This document shows positions 40,218 to 49,903 of a stretch of DNA of 64,000 bases, in pieces; the stretch's first letter is position 1; every line of letters starts with the position of its first letter. The notes beneath the pieces are model-generated. The model made no database searches. It worked only from the letters and a program-made list of their open reading frames with translations, and was not told the DNA's origin. The stretch is from the NCBI RefSeq assembly GCF_046159835.1, contig NZ_JBJXCY010000001.1, positions 310,001 to 374,000 of the forward strand, in the 5' to 3' direction. A program made the position numbers and the translations under genes. The stretch comes from JACKJK01 sp046159835. GTDB lineage: Bacteria > Pseudomonadota > Alphaproteobacteria > Rhizobiales > Tepidamorphaceae.

Positions 40218-42395
40218 TCAGACGATCCCGTGATCGGCGAAGGGCAGGGTGGTGATGCGCTCACCGCCCGATGCCGCAAACGCATTGGCGACAGCCGGCG
40301 CGATGGGCGGCAGGCCCGGCTCACCGACGCCCGTCGGGTCGGCGGTGGACGGCAGGATGTGCACCTCGACCTGCGGCATGTCGCTCATGCGAAGCGGCAG
40401 GTAGGTGTCGAAGTTCCCGTCCTGCATCTCACCGCCGCTCACCGTGATCTTCTCGCGCATCGCAGCGCCAAGGCCCATGCCGATGCCGCCCTGCATCTGG
40501 GCGGCGATGATGTCCGGGTTGACTGCCAGCCCGCAATCGACGGCGCAGACGACCTTTTCGACCTTGAGCGTGCCGTCAGTGACTGAGATTTCCGCAACCT
40601 GCGCCACGTAGGTGTCGAAGCTCTTGTGGACGGCGACGCCGCGGAAGCGCCCTTCGGCGGGCGCGCTGTCCCACCCGGCCTTCTCGGCGGCGAGTTCCAG
40701 CACGCCGCGTTCGCGCGCGCCGGCCTTGAGCAGCGACAGGCGGAACGCGACCGGGTCCTTGCCCGCGGCCATCGCCAGTTCGTCGATCATCGTCTCCATC
40801 ACGTAGGCCGTGTGGGTGTGGCCAACCGAGCGCCACCACAGGACCGGCACGCCGGATTCGACCTCGAACAGCTCGAACCGCGCGCGCGGCACGCCGTAAT
40901 AATTGGGGTGGGCGCCTTCCATCATGGTGAAGTCCGGGCCGCCCTGCATCATGCCTTCAAAGCTGGTGCCACGCAGGATGGACTGGCTGGCGATCTTGTG
41001 GTCCCAGCCGACGATGTTGCCATCGCCGTCAAGCCCGGCACGCACCCGGTGGATGACCATCGGGCGGTAGTAGCCGCCGCGCATGTCATCCTCGCGGGTA
41101 TAGACGAGCTTCACCGGCACGCCCTTGCCGTGTGCCTTGGCGATCTCGGCGGCCTCGACGTTCTGCTGCGAGGTCGGCAGCGCGCGCCGCCCGAAAGACC
41201 CGCCCGCGAAGAGGGTTTCGACACGCACCTTGTCGGGTGTCAGCCCGAGCGTCGCGGCAACCGCGCCCTGATCGACGGTCTGGATCTGCGAACCGGTCCA
41301 CAGCGTCGCCCCGTCTTCGCCGACCTGCACGATGGCGTTCATCGGCTCCATCGCCGCGTGGGCGAGGAACGGGAACACGTATTCCCGCTCAATGATGGTC
41401 GCGGCACCGGTGAGGGCATCGGCCACGCCTTCATCGTCCCGCAGGACGGTGCCTTCACCGTCCATAGCCGCGCGGTAGGCGGCGGCAAGTTCCTCGCTGC
41501 CGCGCGTCTCGGCCTCGGTTTCGTCCCACGCGATCTCGAGTGCCTCGCGGCCCTGGATGGCGGCCCACATGCTGCTGGCGATCACGGCGACGCCGTGCGG
41601 CACGTGCACGACGGCATCGACACCCTTCACCTCTAGCGCGGCGGCGTCATCGACGGCTTTCACCGTCGCGCCGAATTTCGGCGGATGCGCGATGACGGCG
41701 GTCATCATCCCGTCGAGGTGCAGGTCCTGCGTGTAGATTGCGGTGCCGTTGGACTTTGCCGGTGTGTCGAGCCGCTTGAACTCCTTGCCGATGTATCGGA
41801 AGTCCTTCGGGTCCTTGAGGACGGAATAGTCCGGCACCGGCTGCTTGGTCGCCGGTTCGGCCATCTCGCCGAAGGTCGCCTGCATACCGCCGGGATGGGA
41901 GATGATGCCGTTCTCGATACGCACTTCGGCGACCGGCACGCCCCACTGCTTGCCGGCAGCCGCCAGCATCATGTCGCGGGCATAGGCACCGGCGCGGCGG
42001 TACTGCTCGAAGGAGTTGGCAATGGCGCTGGACCCGCCCGTCCCCTGGATGTTGCCCCACGCGAGGTTGGCATAGAGCGAGGCATCGGCGGGCGCGAATT
42101 GCGGTCGGATCTGGTCGTGGGCGGCATTGAGCTCTTCCGCCACCAGCGTCGCGAGGCCGGTATAGACGCCCTGTCCCTTGTCGAGATGTTTGATGAACAC
42201 CGTGACCGTGGAATCGGGATTGATCGCCACGAACGGGTTGAACCACGTGGCTCCGTTTTCGGTGGCAGCGGCAGCCGGCGCGGGCAAGTGCGCGCCGATG
42301 ACGAGGCCCGCCCCGGTTCCGAGCGTCAGCTTCAGGAAGCTGCGGCGCGAGCTTTGCGTGGCGCGGCGAAAATTCTGCATGATGTGCTTGTTCAT
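40218..42395 (-). CDS. iorB: Molybdenum hydroxylase large subunit, IorB type
   Basis: The large molybdopterin-binding subunit of a xanthine-oxidase-family hydroxylase (isoquinoline 1-oxidoreductase beta type), 725 residues. The N-terminus SSRRSFLKLTLGTGAGLVIG is a Tat signal. Domains follow the Ald_Xan_dh_C2 order: FVAINPDSTVTVFIKHLDKGQ, AGGSFGRRALPTSQQNVEAA, GTSFEGMMQGGP and VVCAVDCGLAVNPDII. The catalytic Glu lies in GVGEPGLPPIAPAVANAF near the end. It is 11 bp downstream of iorA. Such exported IorAB enzymes hydroxylate N-heterocycles or aldehydes; substrate is not identifiable here. Confidence 0.92.
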   Translation of the reverse strand: MNKHIMQNFRRATQSSRRSFLKLTLGTGAGLVIGAHLPAPAAAATENGATWFNPFVAINPDSTVTVFIKHLDKGQGVYTGLATLVAEELNAAHDQIRPQFAPADASLYANLAWGNIQGTGGSSAIANSFEQYRRAGAYARDMMLAAAGKQWGVPVAEVRIENGIISHPGGMQATFGEMAEPATKQPVPDYSVLKDPKDFRYIGKEFKRLDTPAKSNGTAIYTQDLHLDGMMTAVIAHPPKFGATVKAVDDAAALEVKGVDAVVHVPHGVAVIASSMWAAIQGREALEIAWDETEAETRGSEELAAAYRAAMDGEGTVLRDDEGVADALTGAATIIEREYVFPFLAHAAMEPMNAIVQVGEDGATLWTGSQIQTVDQGAVAATLGLTPDKVRVETLFAGGSFGRRALPTSQQNVEAAEIAKAHGKGVPVKLVYTREDDMRGGYYRPMVIHRVRAGLDGDGNIVGWDHKIASQSILRGTSFEGMMQGGPDFTMMEGAHPNYYGVPRARFELFEVESGVPVLWWRSVGHTHTAYVMETMIDELAMAAGKDPVAFRLSLLKAGARERGVLELAAEKAGWDSAPAEGRFRGVAVHKSFDTYVAQVAEISVTDGTLKVEKVVCAVDCGLAVNPDIIAAQMQGGIGMGLGAAMREKITVSGGEMQDGNFDTYLPLRMSDMPQVEVHILPSTADPTGVGEPGLPPIAPAVANAFAASGGERITTLPFADHGIV

Positions 42396-42406
42396 GTGTC
42401 GCCCCC

Positions 42407-42865
42407 TCAGGCTTCCATCAGGTCGGCTGCGCGGTGTATTGCGGCACGGATGCGGGCATAGGTGGCGCAGCGGCACAGGTTGCCGTCCATCGCGCTATCG
42501 ATGTCTTCGTCGCTGGGCTTCGGCGTCTCGGTGAGGAGTGCTGCCGCCGACATCAGCTGCCCGGACTGGCAGTAGCCGCACTGCGGAACGTCCATCTCGA
42601 TCCAGGCCGCCTGCAACGCGGACATGGCGGCGCTGTCGGAGCCTTCGATGGTGGTGATCTCCGCGCCTTCCACGTCGCCGACGAAGGTCTGGCAGGAGCG
42701 CGTCGGCGTGCCATCCACATGCACTGTGCAGGCGCCACACTGGGCAAGCCCGCACCCGAACTTCGTGCCGGTCAGCTTCAACTCGTCGCGGATCACCCAC
42801 AGGAGTGGCGTTTCCGGTTCGGCATCCACGGATGCTTCTTCACCGTTGATTTTAAGCGTAATCAT
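42407..42865 (-). CDS. iorA: Molybdenum hydroxylase [2Fe-2S] subunit, IorA type
   Basis: The small iron-sulfur subunit, 152 residues. The plant-type ferredoxin cluster cysteines are in FGCGLAQCGACTVH...C. The second, all-helical cluster is in QCGYCQSGQLMSAAALL and NLCRCATYARIRAAI. It passes electrons from the molybdenum centre of IorB to an acceptor. The ATG at 42865 is chosen; codons upstream look non-coding. It precedes iorB in an operon of two. No FAD subunit gene is present, as is normal for the IorAB subtype. Confidence 0.93.
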   Translation of the reverse strand: MITLKINGEEASVDAEPETPLLWVIRDELKLTGTKFGCGLAQCGACTVHVDGTPTRSCQTFVGDVEGAEITTIEGSDSAAMSALQAAWIEMDVPQCGYCQSGQLMSAAALLTETPKPSDEDIDSAMDGNLCRCATYARIRAAIHRAADLMEA

Positions 42866-43205
42866 CCAGCTGTCCCCGCTGCGATATGTCTGAAGATGGG
42901 CGCGCGAAGCTGTCCGGCGCGCCACGGGAGCAGAAATAGGTGCGCCGCTCGGGAAGGGAACAGGCGTGGCAGCGTGTGGGGGAGCAGAAAAGAGAAAACC
43001 GGCTGACTCGGGGGAAAGTCAGCCGGTTCTGGCGCGGTTTAGCTGGAGGCGGGGCCGCGCGGGTCGGCGAAACTGAGGGGGCATGTTCGCCGCGGGGTGC
43101 ACCGAAGAAACGCCGCATCTGCCGATTTGGTTCAGGCCGGGTGCAAGATTTTTTTAACAACCTCCAAACGGCCCGGATTTCTGCGGTTTGTTACGAGCCG
43201 TCCGC
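42866..43205. other. Intergenic region upstream of iorA
   Basis: A 340-bp non-coding stretch between iorA and the groEL tandem repeats. The iorA promoter should be here. It contains the hairpin at 42997-43028 and a T-run (GCAAGATTTTTTTAAC) near 43142-43157. Short open frames occur but have poor codon character and overlap the hairpin, so none is called. Confidence 0.5.
42997..43028 (-). terminator. Strong hairpin, terminator-like on the minus strand
   Basis: A perfect 11-bp stem AACCGGCTGAC / GTCAGCCGGTT with a 10-nt loop. On the minus strand it is followed by TTCTCTTTTCTG. It may act as a last-resort terminator for groESL transcripts running through the repeats, shielding iorA. Confidence 0.65.
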
Positions 43206-43207
43206 GC

Positions 43208-43238
43208 AAAAAGAAAGGGCAGCCGAAGCCGCCCTTTC
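43208..43238 (-). terminator. Terminator copy in repeat unit 1 (imperfect)
   Basis: The same GAAAGGGCGGC-type stem as the other two copies, but here with one mismatch (GGGCAGCC instead of GGGCGGCC). The U-run on the minus strand is retained. Confidence 0.6.
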
Positions 43239-43350
43239 GAACTCTCGCGAAGGGGTTGGACTCAGAAGTCCATGCCACCTGCCGGACCGGCCAAAGGCCG
43301 GACCGCCACGTCCAAAGAGATGGGTGGCTGTATGGACTTCCCGTCCACGC

Positions 43351-43381
43351 AAAAAGAAAGGGCGGCCGAAGCCGCCCTTTC
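43351..43381 (-). terminator. groEL terminator copy in repeat unit 2
   Basis: A perfect 11-bp stem GAAAGGGCGGC / GCCGCCCTTTC with loop CGAA, followed on the minus strand by TTTTT. This is a classical Rho-independent terminator for groEL transcription. Confidence 0.8.
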
Positions 43382-43493
43382 GAACTCTTGCGAAGGAGGT
43401 GGACTTAGAAGTCCATGCCACCTGCCGGACCGGCCAAAGGCCGGACCGCCACGTCCAAAGAGATGGGTGGCTGTATGGACTTCCCGTCCACGC

Positions 43494-43524
43494 AAAAAGA
43501 AAGGGCGGCCGAAGCCGCCCTTTC
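43494..43524 (-). terminator. groEL terminator copy in repeat unit 3
   Basis: Identical to the copy in unit 2 and the closest one to the groEL end in the assembled sequence; the true distance depends on the size of the N gap. Confidence 0.8.
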
Positions 43525-43551
43525 GAACTCTTGCGAAGGAGGTGGACTTAG

Positions 43552-43649
43552 NNNNNNNNNNNNNNNNNNNNNNNNNNNNNNNNNNNNNNNNNNNNNNNNN
43601 NNNNNNNNNNNNNNNNNNNNNNNNNNNNNNNNNNNNNNNNNNNNNNNNN
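43552..43649. other. Assembly gap of 98 N
   Basis: Ninety-eight undetermined bases. The left flank ends ...GTGGACTTAG and the right flank begins AGAAGTCCATG, which would join as the repeat's own GACTTAGAAGTCC with a 2-base overlap. The gap therefore sits exactly at a repeat boundary. The true sequence may hold zero, one or more 143-bp units. Confidence 0.95.
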
Positions 43650-45282
<1,633 letters not shown>

Positions 45283-45416
45283 GTTACTGGTCTCCGTGCG
45301 TTACTTGCGGTTTCGGCTGGCGGCCATCAGGGATGTGCCGGCGTGTTCCGCAACTTGAAAGTTCGCGTAATCGTGTCAGGCGGCGGCTGATGCGCCGCGC
45401 TGTTCGTCGCGTGGCG

Positions 45417-45734
45417 TCAGGCGGCTTTCTTCTTGCCGGACTTCTTCGCCTCAACGACACCCATGATGTCGGACTCTTTCATGATGAGAAATTCGGTACC
45501 GTCGAGCTTCACCTCGGTGCCCGACCACTTGCCGAACAGGATGATGTCGCCGACCTTGACGTCGAGTGCGATGCGCTCGCCCTTTTCGTCACGATCGCCC
45601 GGGCCGACGGCCACGACTTCGCCCTGCTGGGGCTTTTCCTTGGCGGTGTCGGGAATGATGATGCCGCCGGCGGTCTTGGTGTCTTCGTCGGTGCGCTTGA
45701 CCACCACGCGGTCATGCAGGGGACGGAAGTGCAT
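45417..45734 (-). CDS. groES: Co-chaperonin GroES
   Basis: The 10-kDa lid of the GroEL chamber, 105 residues, slightly longer than the usual 95-97 because of a Lys-rich tail (VVEAKKSGKKKAA). Conserved elements are MHFRPLHDRVVVKR, the mobile loop KTAGGIIIPDTAKEKPQQGEV, VGDIILFGKWSGTEVKLDG and FLIMKESDIMGV. The ATG at 45734 has GAGGAG 9 nt upstream. A CIRCE operator and promoter lie 56-123 bp upstream, so the operon is repressed by HrcA and induced by heat. Confidence 0.96.
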   Translation of the reverse strand: MHFRPLHDRVVVKRTDEDTKTAGGIIIPDTAKEKPQQGEVVAVGPGDRDEKGERIALDVKVGDIILFGKWSGTEVKLDGTEFLIMKESDIMGVVEAKKSGKKKAA

Positions 45735-45789
45735 GGGAGACGTCTCCTCTGAAACTGTCAAATAAGCCGAAATCGGATGAGAAGACTGA

Positions 45790-45816
45790 TTAGCACTCTC
45801 TTGAGGTGAGTGCTAA
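45790..45816. promoter_or_regulatory. CIRCE element (HrcA operator)
   Basis: TTAGCACTC-N9-GAGTGCTAA with perfect 9-bp arms, the exact consensus for the HrcA repressor. It lies between the promoter and groES. HrcA repression is relieved when GroEL is occupied by unfolded protein. Confidence 0.97.
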
Positions 45817-45828
45817 CAGCTGGTCGCC

Positions 45829-45857
45829 GATGTAAGATCGGTGCCGCAAACTGTCAA
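45829..45857 (-). promoter_or_regulatory. groESL promoter
   Basis: On the minus strand, TTGACA (45857-45852), a 17-nt spacer, then TACATC (45834-45829). This is a good sigma-70 -35 box with a weaker -10, immediately upstream of CIRCE, the usual alphaproteobacterial groE layout. Confidence 0.7.
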
Positions 45858-45929
45858 GGGATTGCAATCGGAAAAGATCGGGCCGGTTAACGCGTCACGC
45901 GCCTTAAAACGGCGGTCCGCTGCCGGTTG

Positions 45930-47411
45930 TCAGGCGCTCAGCGCCGGTTCGCCGTCCCATGCCATCTTCTTGCGATAGATGGTCGAGGCGCTGATTCCGA
46001 GCGCGGCTGCTGCCTGCCCCACGTGCCCGCCGCAGGCTTCGAGCGCCTGTTCTATGATGCGCTTTTCCTGCATCCAGAACGGCTCGATGGGGTCCGATGC
46101 CATTTGCGGCATGTGGCCGCTTGCCGGTCCGCCGCCGTATCCGCCGACCACCCGCAAGGGCGAAAGTTCGGCGCGGGTGGCGTCATACAGGGCAGGGGCC
46201 GATGCCGCAACACCTTCACCGGTATGGGCGAGTGCCAGCGGGATCATGTCCTCGGCCACGGTCTCCCCGTCATGCATGACGACGATGCGGTGCACGAGGT
46301 TTTCCAGCTGGCGCACGTTGCCGGGCCAGTCGTAGGAGGCCAGGAACCGTTCCGCCTGGGGCGAGAAGCCCGAGAAGTGCCGGTTTTCCTCTTGCGCAAA
46401 ACGCGTCAGGAAGGCGCGCGCCAGTGTGAGGATGTCGTCGCCGCGTTCGCGCAGCGGCGGAATGTGCAGCGGCAGCACGTGCAGCCGGTAGAACAGGTCC
46501 GGCCGGAAGCGCCCGTCGCGCATCTCGGTTTCCGGGTTGCGGTTCGTGGCGCACACGATGCGCACGTTGACGGCTTCGTCCGCCGTCGCGCCGACCCGTC
46601 TCACCGCGCGGGTTTGCAGCGCGCGCAGCAGCTTGGCCTGCAGCGAGAGGTCCATCTCGCAAATTTCGTCGAGGAACAGCGTGCCGCCGTCGGCCAGCTG
46701 CATGGCGCCGGGCTTGTCGTCGCCGGCGCCGGTAAACGCACCGCGCACGTGGCCGAAAAGTTCGCTCTCCATCAGTTCGTGCGGGATGGCGGCACAGTTG
46801 ATGGCGACGAACCGCTCCGGGTCGCGGCCGGAATTTTCATGCAGGGCACTGGCGCACAGTTCCTTGCCGGTGCCGCTTTCGCCGGTGATGAAGGCCGGTG
46901 CGCTGGACGGCGCGATGCGGGCGATCTGCTTGTAGAGGGAGACCATGCCCGGGGCGCCGCCGATGAAGGGATTGCGCATCTCGCCGCTGGCGCTGGCAGG
47001 ACGTGCCGCCTGGTTGCGCGCCGCCGGGACGGTTTTCGGCTTGTCGCCGAGGCGCTTGAACAGGCGCTGGACGAGGGTGTCGGCCTTGGCGGGCTGGAGA
47101 ATGAAGTCGCTCGCGCCGCGGCGCATGGCATCAACGGCAAGGTTCACCGATCCGCCCGCTGCAAGCGCCACCGGGCTGGTGCCGAGCTCGACGAGTTTTT
47201 CAAGCAGCAACAGGTCGCGTTCACGCCCGGCCTCGATCTGAACGAGGACGATATCGGCCTCCAGGCGCGGCAACATGGCGATATCGGCCGGGCGCACGGT
47301 CATGAGGTCGATTGAGGCAGGCGCGGTGGCAGCCTCGATCCAGCGTTCCATAGCCGGGTCCAGTGTCACCAGCGCGAGGCGCATATTTTTCGCTTGCGAA
47401 GCGGAAATCAT
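45930..47411 (-). CDS. Sigma-54 activator with degenerate receiver, FlbD-like
   Basis: A 493-residue AAA+ activator of sigma-54 RNA polymerase. Walker A is GESGTGKE (about 177-184), the sigma-54 contact loop is GAFTGA (about 224-229), Walker B is GGTLFLDEI, and the arginine-finger region RPDLFYRLHVLPLHIPPLRE follows. A Fis-type HTH is at the end (HVGQAAAALGISASTIYRKK). The N-terminal 125 residues look like a receiver fold, but the phospho-Asp position is in ADIVLVQIE (no Asp) and the Lys is replaced in FILQPAKA. It is therefore unlikely to be phosphorylated. This resembles FlbD, which controls flagellar genes in Caulobacter. tipF-like lies divergently, 277 bp away. Confidence 0.85.
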   Translation of the reverse strand: MISASQAKNMRLALVTLDPAMERWIEAATAPASIDLMTVRPADIAMLPRLEADIVLVQIEAGRERDLLLLEKLVELGTSPVALAAGGSVNLAVDAMRRGASDFILQPAKADTLVQRLFKRLGDKPKTVPAARNQAARPASASGEMRNPFIGGAPGMVSLYKQIARIAPSSAPAFITGESGTGKELCASALHENSGRDPERFVAINCAAIPHELMESELFGHVRGAFTGAGDDKPGAMQLADGGTLFLDEICEMDLSLQAKLLRALQTRAVRRVGATADEAVNVRIVCATNRNPETEMRDGRFRPDLFYRLHVLPLHIPPLRERGDDILTLARAFLTRFAQEENRHFSGFSPQAERFLASYDWPGNVRQLENLVHRIVVMHDGETVAEDMIPLALAHTGEGVAASAPALYDATRAELSPLRVVGGYGGGPASGHMPQMASDPIEPFWMQEKRIIEQALEACGGHVGQAAAALGISASTIYRKKMAWDGEPALSA

Positions 47412-47688
47412 CCGCGATCTTTCTCTCGATTATGCGCAACCCGCTGAATTCCGGGCTTTTCGCGTTGTGCTTTTGAAAGAATGACCAAACAGGGTAAAGA
47501 AACGGTTGTCTGAGCCGCATCCTGACGCGTTTTTCGTTACCGCCTGTTCCACTTGTGACTGCCGTGGTTTACTCGTGGCGCGGGTGCAGTCCGGCAGCCA
47601 AGTGCGCTAGATTGCGGCTGAGGCTCGATTCGCGGCGCACGCTCTTGCCAGCAGCGCCGGCAATTCAGGTGGGGTTCGGGACACCAAC

Positions 47689-48978
47689 ATGGCACGGTTC
47701 ATGCCCTGGCTTGTCGCCATGTCGATAGTCGTCATCGCTGCATCGCTTTCGGCTGTGCTTTATACCTCCGCCGGCCTTGGCATGGTCGAGGCCGCATGGA
47801 TCGGCGTCGGCGTCTTCCTCGTGCTCGTCGTCGTCCAGTTGATGGCGACCCGCAGCAAGGATGCTTCCACCCTAACCAACCGCATCGACGATATCGGCGG
47901 CGCCTCCGGCAAGGTGCTGCGCGAGATCGAGAGCCTGAGCCTGCGCATTGCCGACCTCGAGGTCGCGATGGCCCATCGCATCGACGACACCTTGCAGGAA
48001 CGCCTGACCCCGGTCGTCGAGGAACTGTCCCGCGTGTCGGACCAGCTGACGATGGTCTCCGTCACCCAGCGCACCCCCGCAGACATTGCCGCCGACACGG
48101 CCGATGCCGTTGACCGCGACATCGCCGAGGCGACCCGCCCGGTGGTCGACAAGTCCAAGGCGAAAGCCCCGACGCGCTCCGCAGCCTTTGCCGGAACGTC
48201 GGACGAGGAAATGAAGTCGCTGGTGCGCGAGGCCGTCGAGGCCGGGCGCATCGAGGTGCATCTACAGCCGATCGTGACGCTGCCCCAGCGCAAGGTGCGC
48301 TACTACGAGGCGCTGGCGCGGCTACGCACTGACGACGGCGACCTGATGCTGACCGAGGACTATCTCGCCACTGCGCGCCTGCTGAACCTGATGCCGGCCA
48401 TCGACTTCACCGTCTTCGTGCGTTCGGTGCAGGTGGTGCGCCGCCTCTCCGGCAAGAACCGCGAAGTCGGCCTGTTCCTCAACGTCTCGCAGACGACCTT
48501 GCACGACGAACGCTTCTCCACGCGCTACGCGGAGTTCGCCGAGCACAACAAGGCGCTGGCCGGTTCGATCATCTTCGAGTTCACCCAGAAGGAATTCGAC
48601 ACCATGGGGCCGGTCGAGCAGGCGACGCTGGAGCAGCTTGCCGAGCTTGGCTTCCGCTTCTCCGTCGATCACGTCCAGCGGCTCGCCATCGACGGGCGCG
48701 GGCTGTCGGAGCGCCGGGTGCGCTTCGTGAAGGCGGATTCAGGCCTGCTGCTTCAGGCCAATGGTGGCTATGCCTCAGACATTCACCCAGCCGACCTGTC
48801 GGACCTGCTGGCGCGGTCCGGAATTGACCTGATCGCCTGCCGCATCGAGCGCGAAAGCGAAGTGGTCGACCTGATCGACTATGACGTGCGATATGCGCAA
48901 GGCAACCTGTTCTCGCCACCGCGCCCGGTAAAGGCCGACGTCATGCAGGAGCGCACGCCGATGCAGGCGGCCCAGTAG
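47689..48978 (+). CDS. tipF: TipF-like membrane EAL domain protein
   Basis: A 429-residue protein with two N-terminal membrane helices (residues about 7-28 and 36-53), a coiled-coil (about 60-125) and a C-terminal EAL domain from about 175. The EAL domain keeps YYEALARL and NVSQ, but the usual ELTE Glu is Gln (FEFTQ) and the DDFGTG loop reads SVDHVQR. Phosphodiesterase activity is therefore unlikely; c-di-GMP binding remains possible. This layout is that of TipF, which positions flagella in Caulobacter. CheY-CheZ and an FlbD-like activator flank it within 3 kb. Confidence 0.82.
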   Translation: MARFMPWLVAMSIVVIAASLSAVLYTSAGLGMVEAAWIGVGVFLVLVVVQLMATRSKDASTLTNRIDDIGGASGKVLREIESLSLRIADLEVAMAHRIDDTLQERLTPVVEELSRVSDQLTMVSVTQRTPADIAADTADAVDRDIAEATRPVVDKSKAKAPTRSAAFAGTSDEEMKSLVREAVEAGRIEVHLQPIVTLPQRKVRYYEALARLRTDDGDLMLTEDYLATARLLNLMPAIDFTVFVRSVQVVRRLSGKNREVGLFLNVSQTTLHDERFSTRYAEFAEHNKALAGSIIFEFTQKEFDTMGPVEQATLEQLAELGFRFSVDHVQRLAIDGRGLSERRVRFVKADSGLLLQANGGYASDIHPADLSDLLARSGIDLIACRIERESEVVDLIDYDVRYAQGNLFSPPRPVKADVMQERTPMQAAQ

Positions 48979-48987
48979 TTCATCCCT

Positions 48988-49012
48988 CGGCGCGCACGCG
49001 CCGGTTTTCGTT
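48988..49012 (+). terminator. Short GC hairpin with T-run after tipF
   Basis: A 6-bp stem CGGCGC / GCGCCG with a 4-nt loop is followed by GTTTTCGTT, in the 51-bp gap before the HAD gene. Confidence 0.5.
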
Positions 49013-49029
49013 ATTTCGAGACGTTTTCC

Positions 49030-49890
49030 ATGACCGCTTTCCCCCAAGGCCTTGGCGCGATCGCCGGGCGATACGACCTGTTGATCTGTGACGTGTGGGG
49101 CGTCGTCCACAACGGTCTGCGCGCCTGGCCGCTGGCCTGCGAGGCGCTGCAACGCTTCCGGGCCGAAGGCGGCACGGTTGTCCTGCTGACGAATGCGCCG
49201 CGTCCCAACGAGGCGGTCGCCGACATGTTGCGCCAGCTTGACGTTCCCCTCGACACCCGCGATGCGATCGTCACCTCCGGCGATCTGGCGCGCGAGGCGA
49301 TCCGCGATGCAGGCGCCGCCATCGTCTATCACCTCGGCCCTGACCGGGACCGTGGCGTGCTGGAAGGCCTCGACCTGCAACTGGGCGTGCCGGAAGCAGC
49401 CGACATCGTTTTGAATACCGGCCTGTTCGACGACGAGACCGAGACGCCCGAAGACTACGACGAACTCATCGAGCGCATGCGCGCGCGCAACCTGCGCATG
49501 GTTTGCGCCAACCCGGATCTTGTGGTCGAGCGTGGTGACCAGCTGATCTACTGCGCTGGTGCCATTGCCGAGCGCTACGAGCAGGCAGGCGGAGACGTGT
49601 TGTGGGCGGGCAAGCCGCGCGCGCCGGTCTACGAGCGGGTGTTCGAGGCCGCGAAGGACATTTGCGGTGAGGCTGTCGATCCCTCGCGTGCGCTTGCCAT
49701 CGGGGATGCGCTGCGCACCGATATCGTTGGCGGGAATGCCGCAGGCGCGGCCACGCTCTTCATCGCGCAGGGCATCCATGCCGGAGACGTGCTGGCGGAC
49801 GGAACGCTCGATGAAAACGCAATCGCGCGCCTTGCGGAAACCGCAGGCGCGCGACCGGATTACGCGATGGAAATTCTGCGCTGGGCCTGA
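49030..49890 (+). CDS. HAD-superfamily class IIA phosphatase (TIGR01459 type)
   Basis: A 286-residue HAD hydrolase. Motif I is LLICDVWGVVHNGL (a DxW/D variant as in this subfamily), motif II is VVLLTNAPRPNE, the Lys motif III lies in LWAGKPRAPVYE, and motif IV is ALAIGDALRTDIVGGNAAG. The cap domain includes the NTGLFDDETETPEDYDELI insert typical of the TIGR01459 group found mainly in alphaproteobacteria. The substrate is unknown; related enzymes dephosphorylate small phosphosugars or p-nitrophenyl phosphate-like compounds. It ends 13 bp before the convergent cheZ copy. Confidence 0.88.
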   Translation: MTAFPQGLGAIAGRYDLLICDVWGVVHNGLRAWPLACEALQRFRAEGGTVVLLTNAPRPNEAVADMLRQLDVPLDTRDAIVTSGDLAREAIRDAGAAIVYHLGPDRDRGVLEGLDLQLGVPEAADIVLNTGLFDDETETPEDYDELIERMRARNLRMVCANPDLVVERGDQLIYCAGAIAERYEQAGGDVLWAGKPRAPVYERVFEAAKDICGEAVDPSRALAIGDALRTDIVGGNAAGAATLFIAQGIHAGDVLADGTLDENAIARLAETAGARPDYAMEILRWA

Positions 49891-49903
49891 CGGCCGCTGG
49901 CGA

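Larger units (their letters stand above)
43206..43551. repeat. 143-bp tandem palindromic repeats downstream of groEL
   Basis: Direct repeats with a 143-bp period: units start at 43206, 43349 and 43492, the third cut by the N gap at 43552. Units 2 and 3 look identical where comparable; unit 1 differs at several positions. Each unit contains the last 18 bases of the groEL reading frame (including GMDF-stop on the minus strand) plus a terminator hairpin. Each also has a long inverted repeat: GAAGTCCAT-G-CCACC ... GGTGG-CTGT-ATGGACTTC spanning about 76 bp (43265-43340; 43408-43483). An inner GGCC-AAA-GGCC hairpin sits between the arms. The unit is thus a palindromic element amplified in tandem. 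Confidence 0.85.

Noticed and set aside
42852..43118. Small minus-strand ORF starting MRRFFGAPRGEH upstream of iorA
   Set aside because: It runs through the 11-bp terminator-like hairpin and has no clear ribosome-binding site or homologous look.
43206..43551. CRISPR array
   Set aside because: Repeat units are contiguous 143-bp copies without variable spacers and no cas genes are present.
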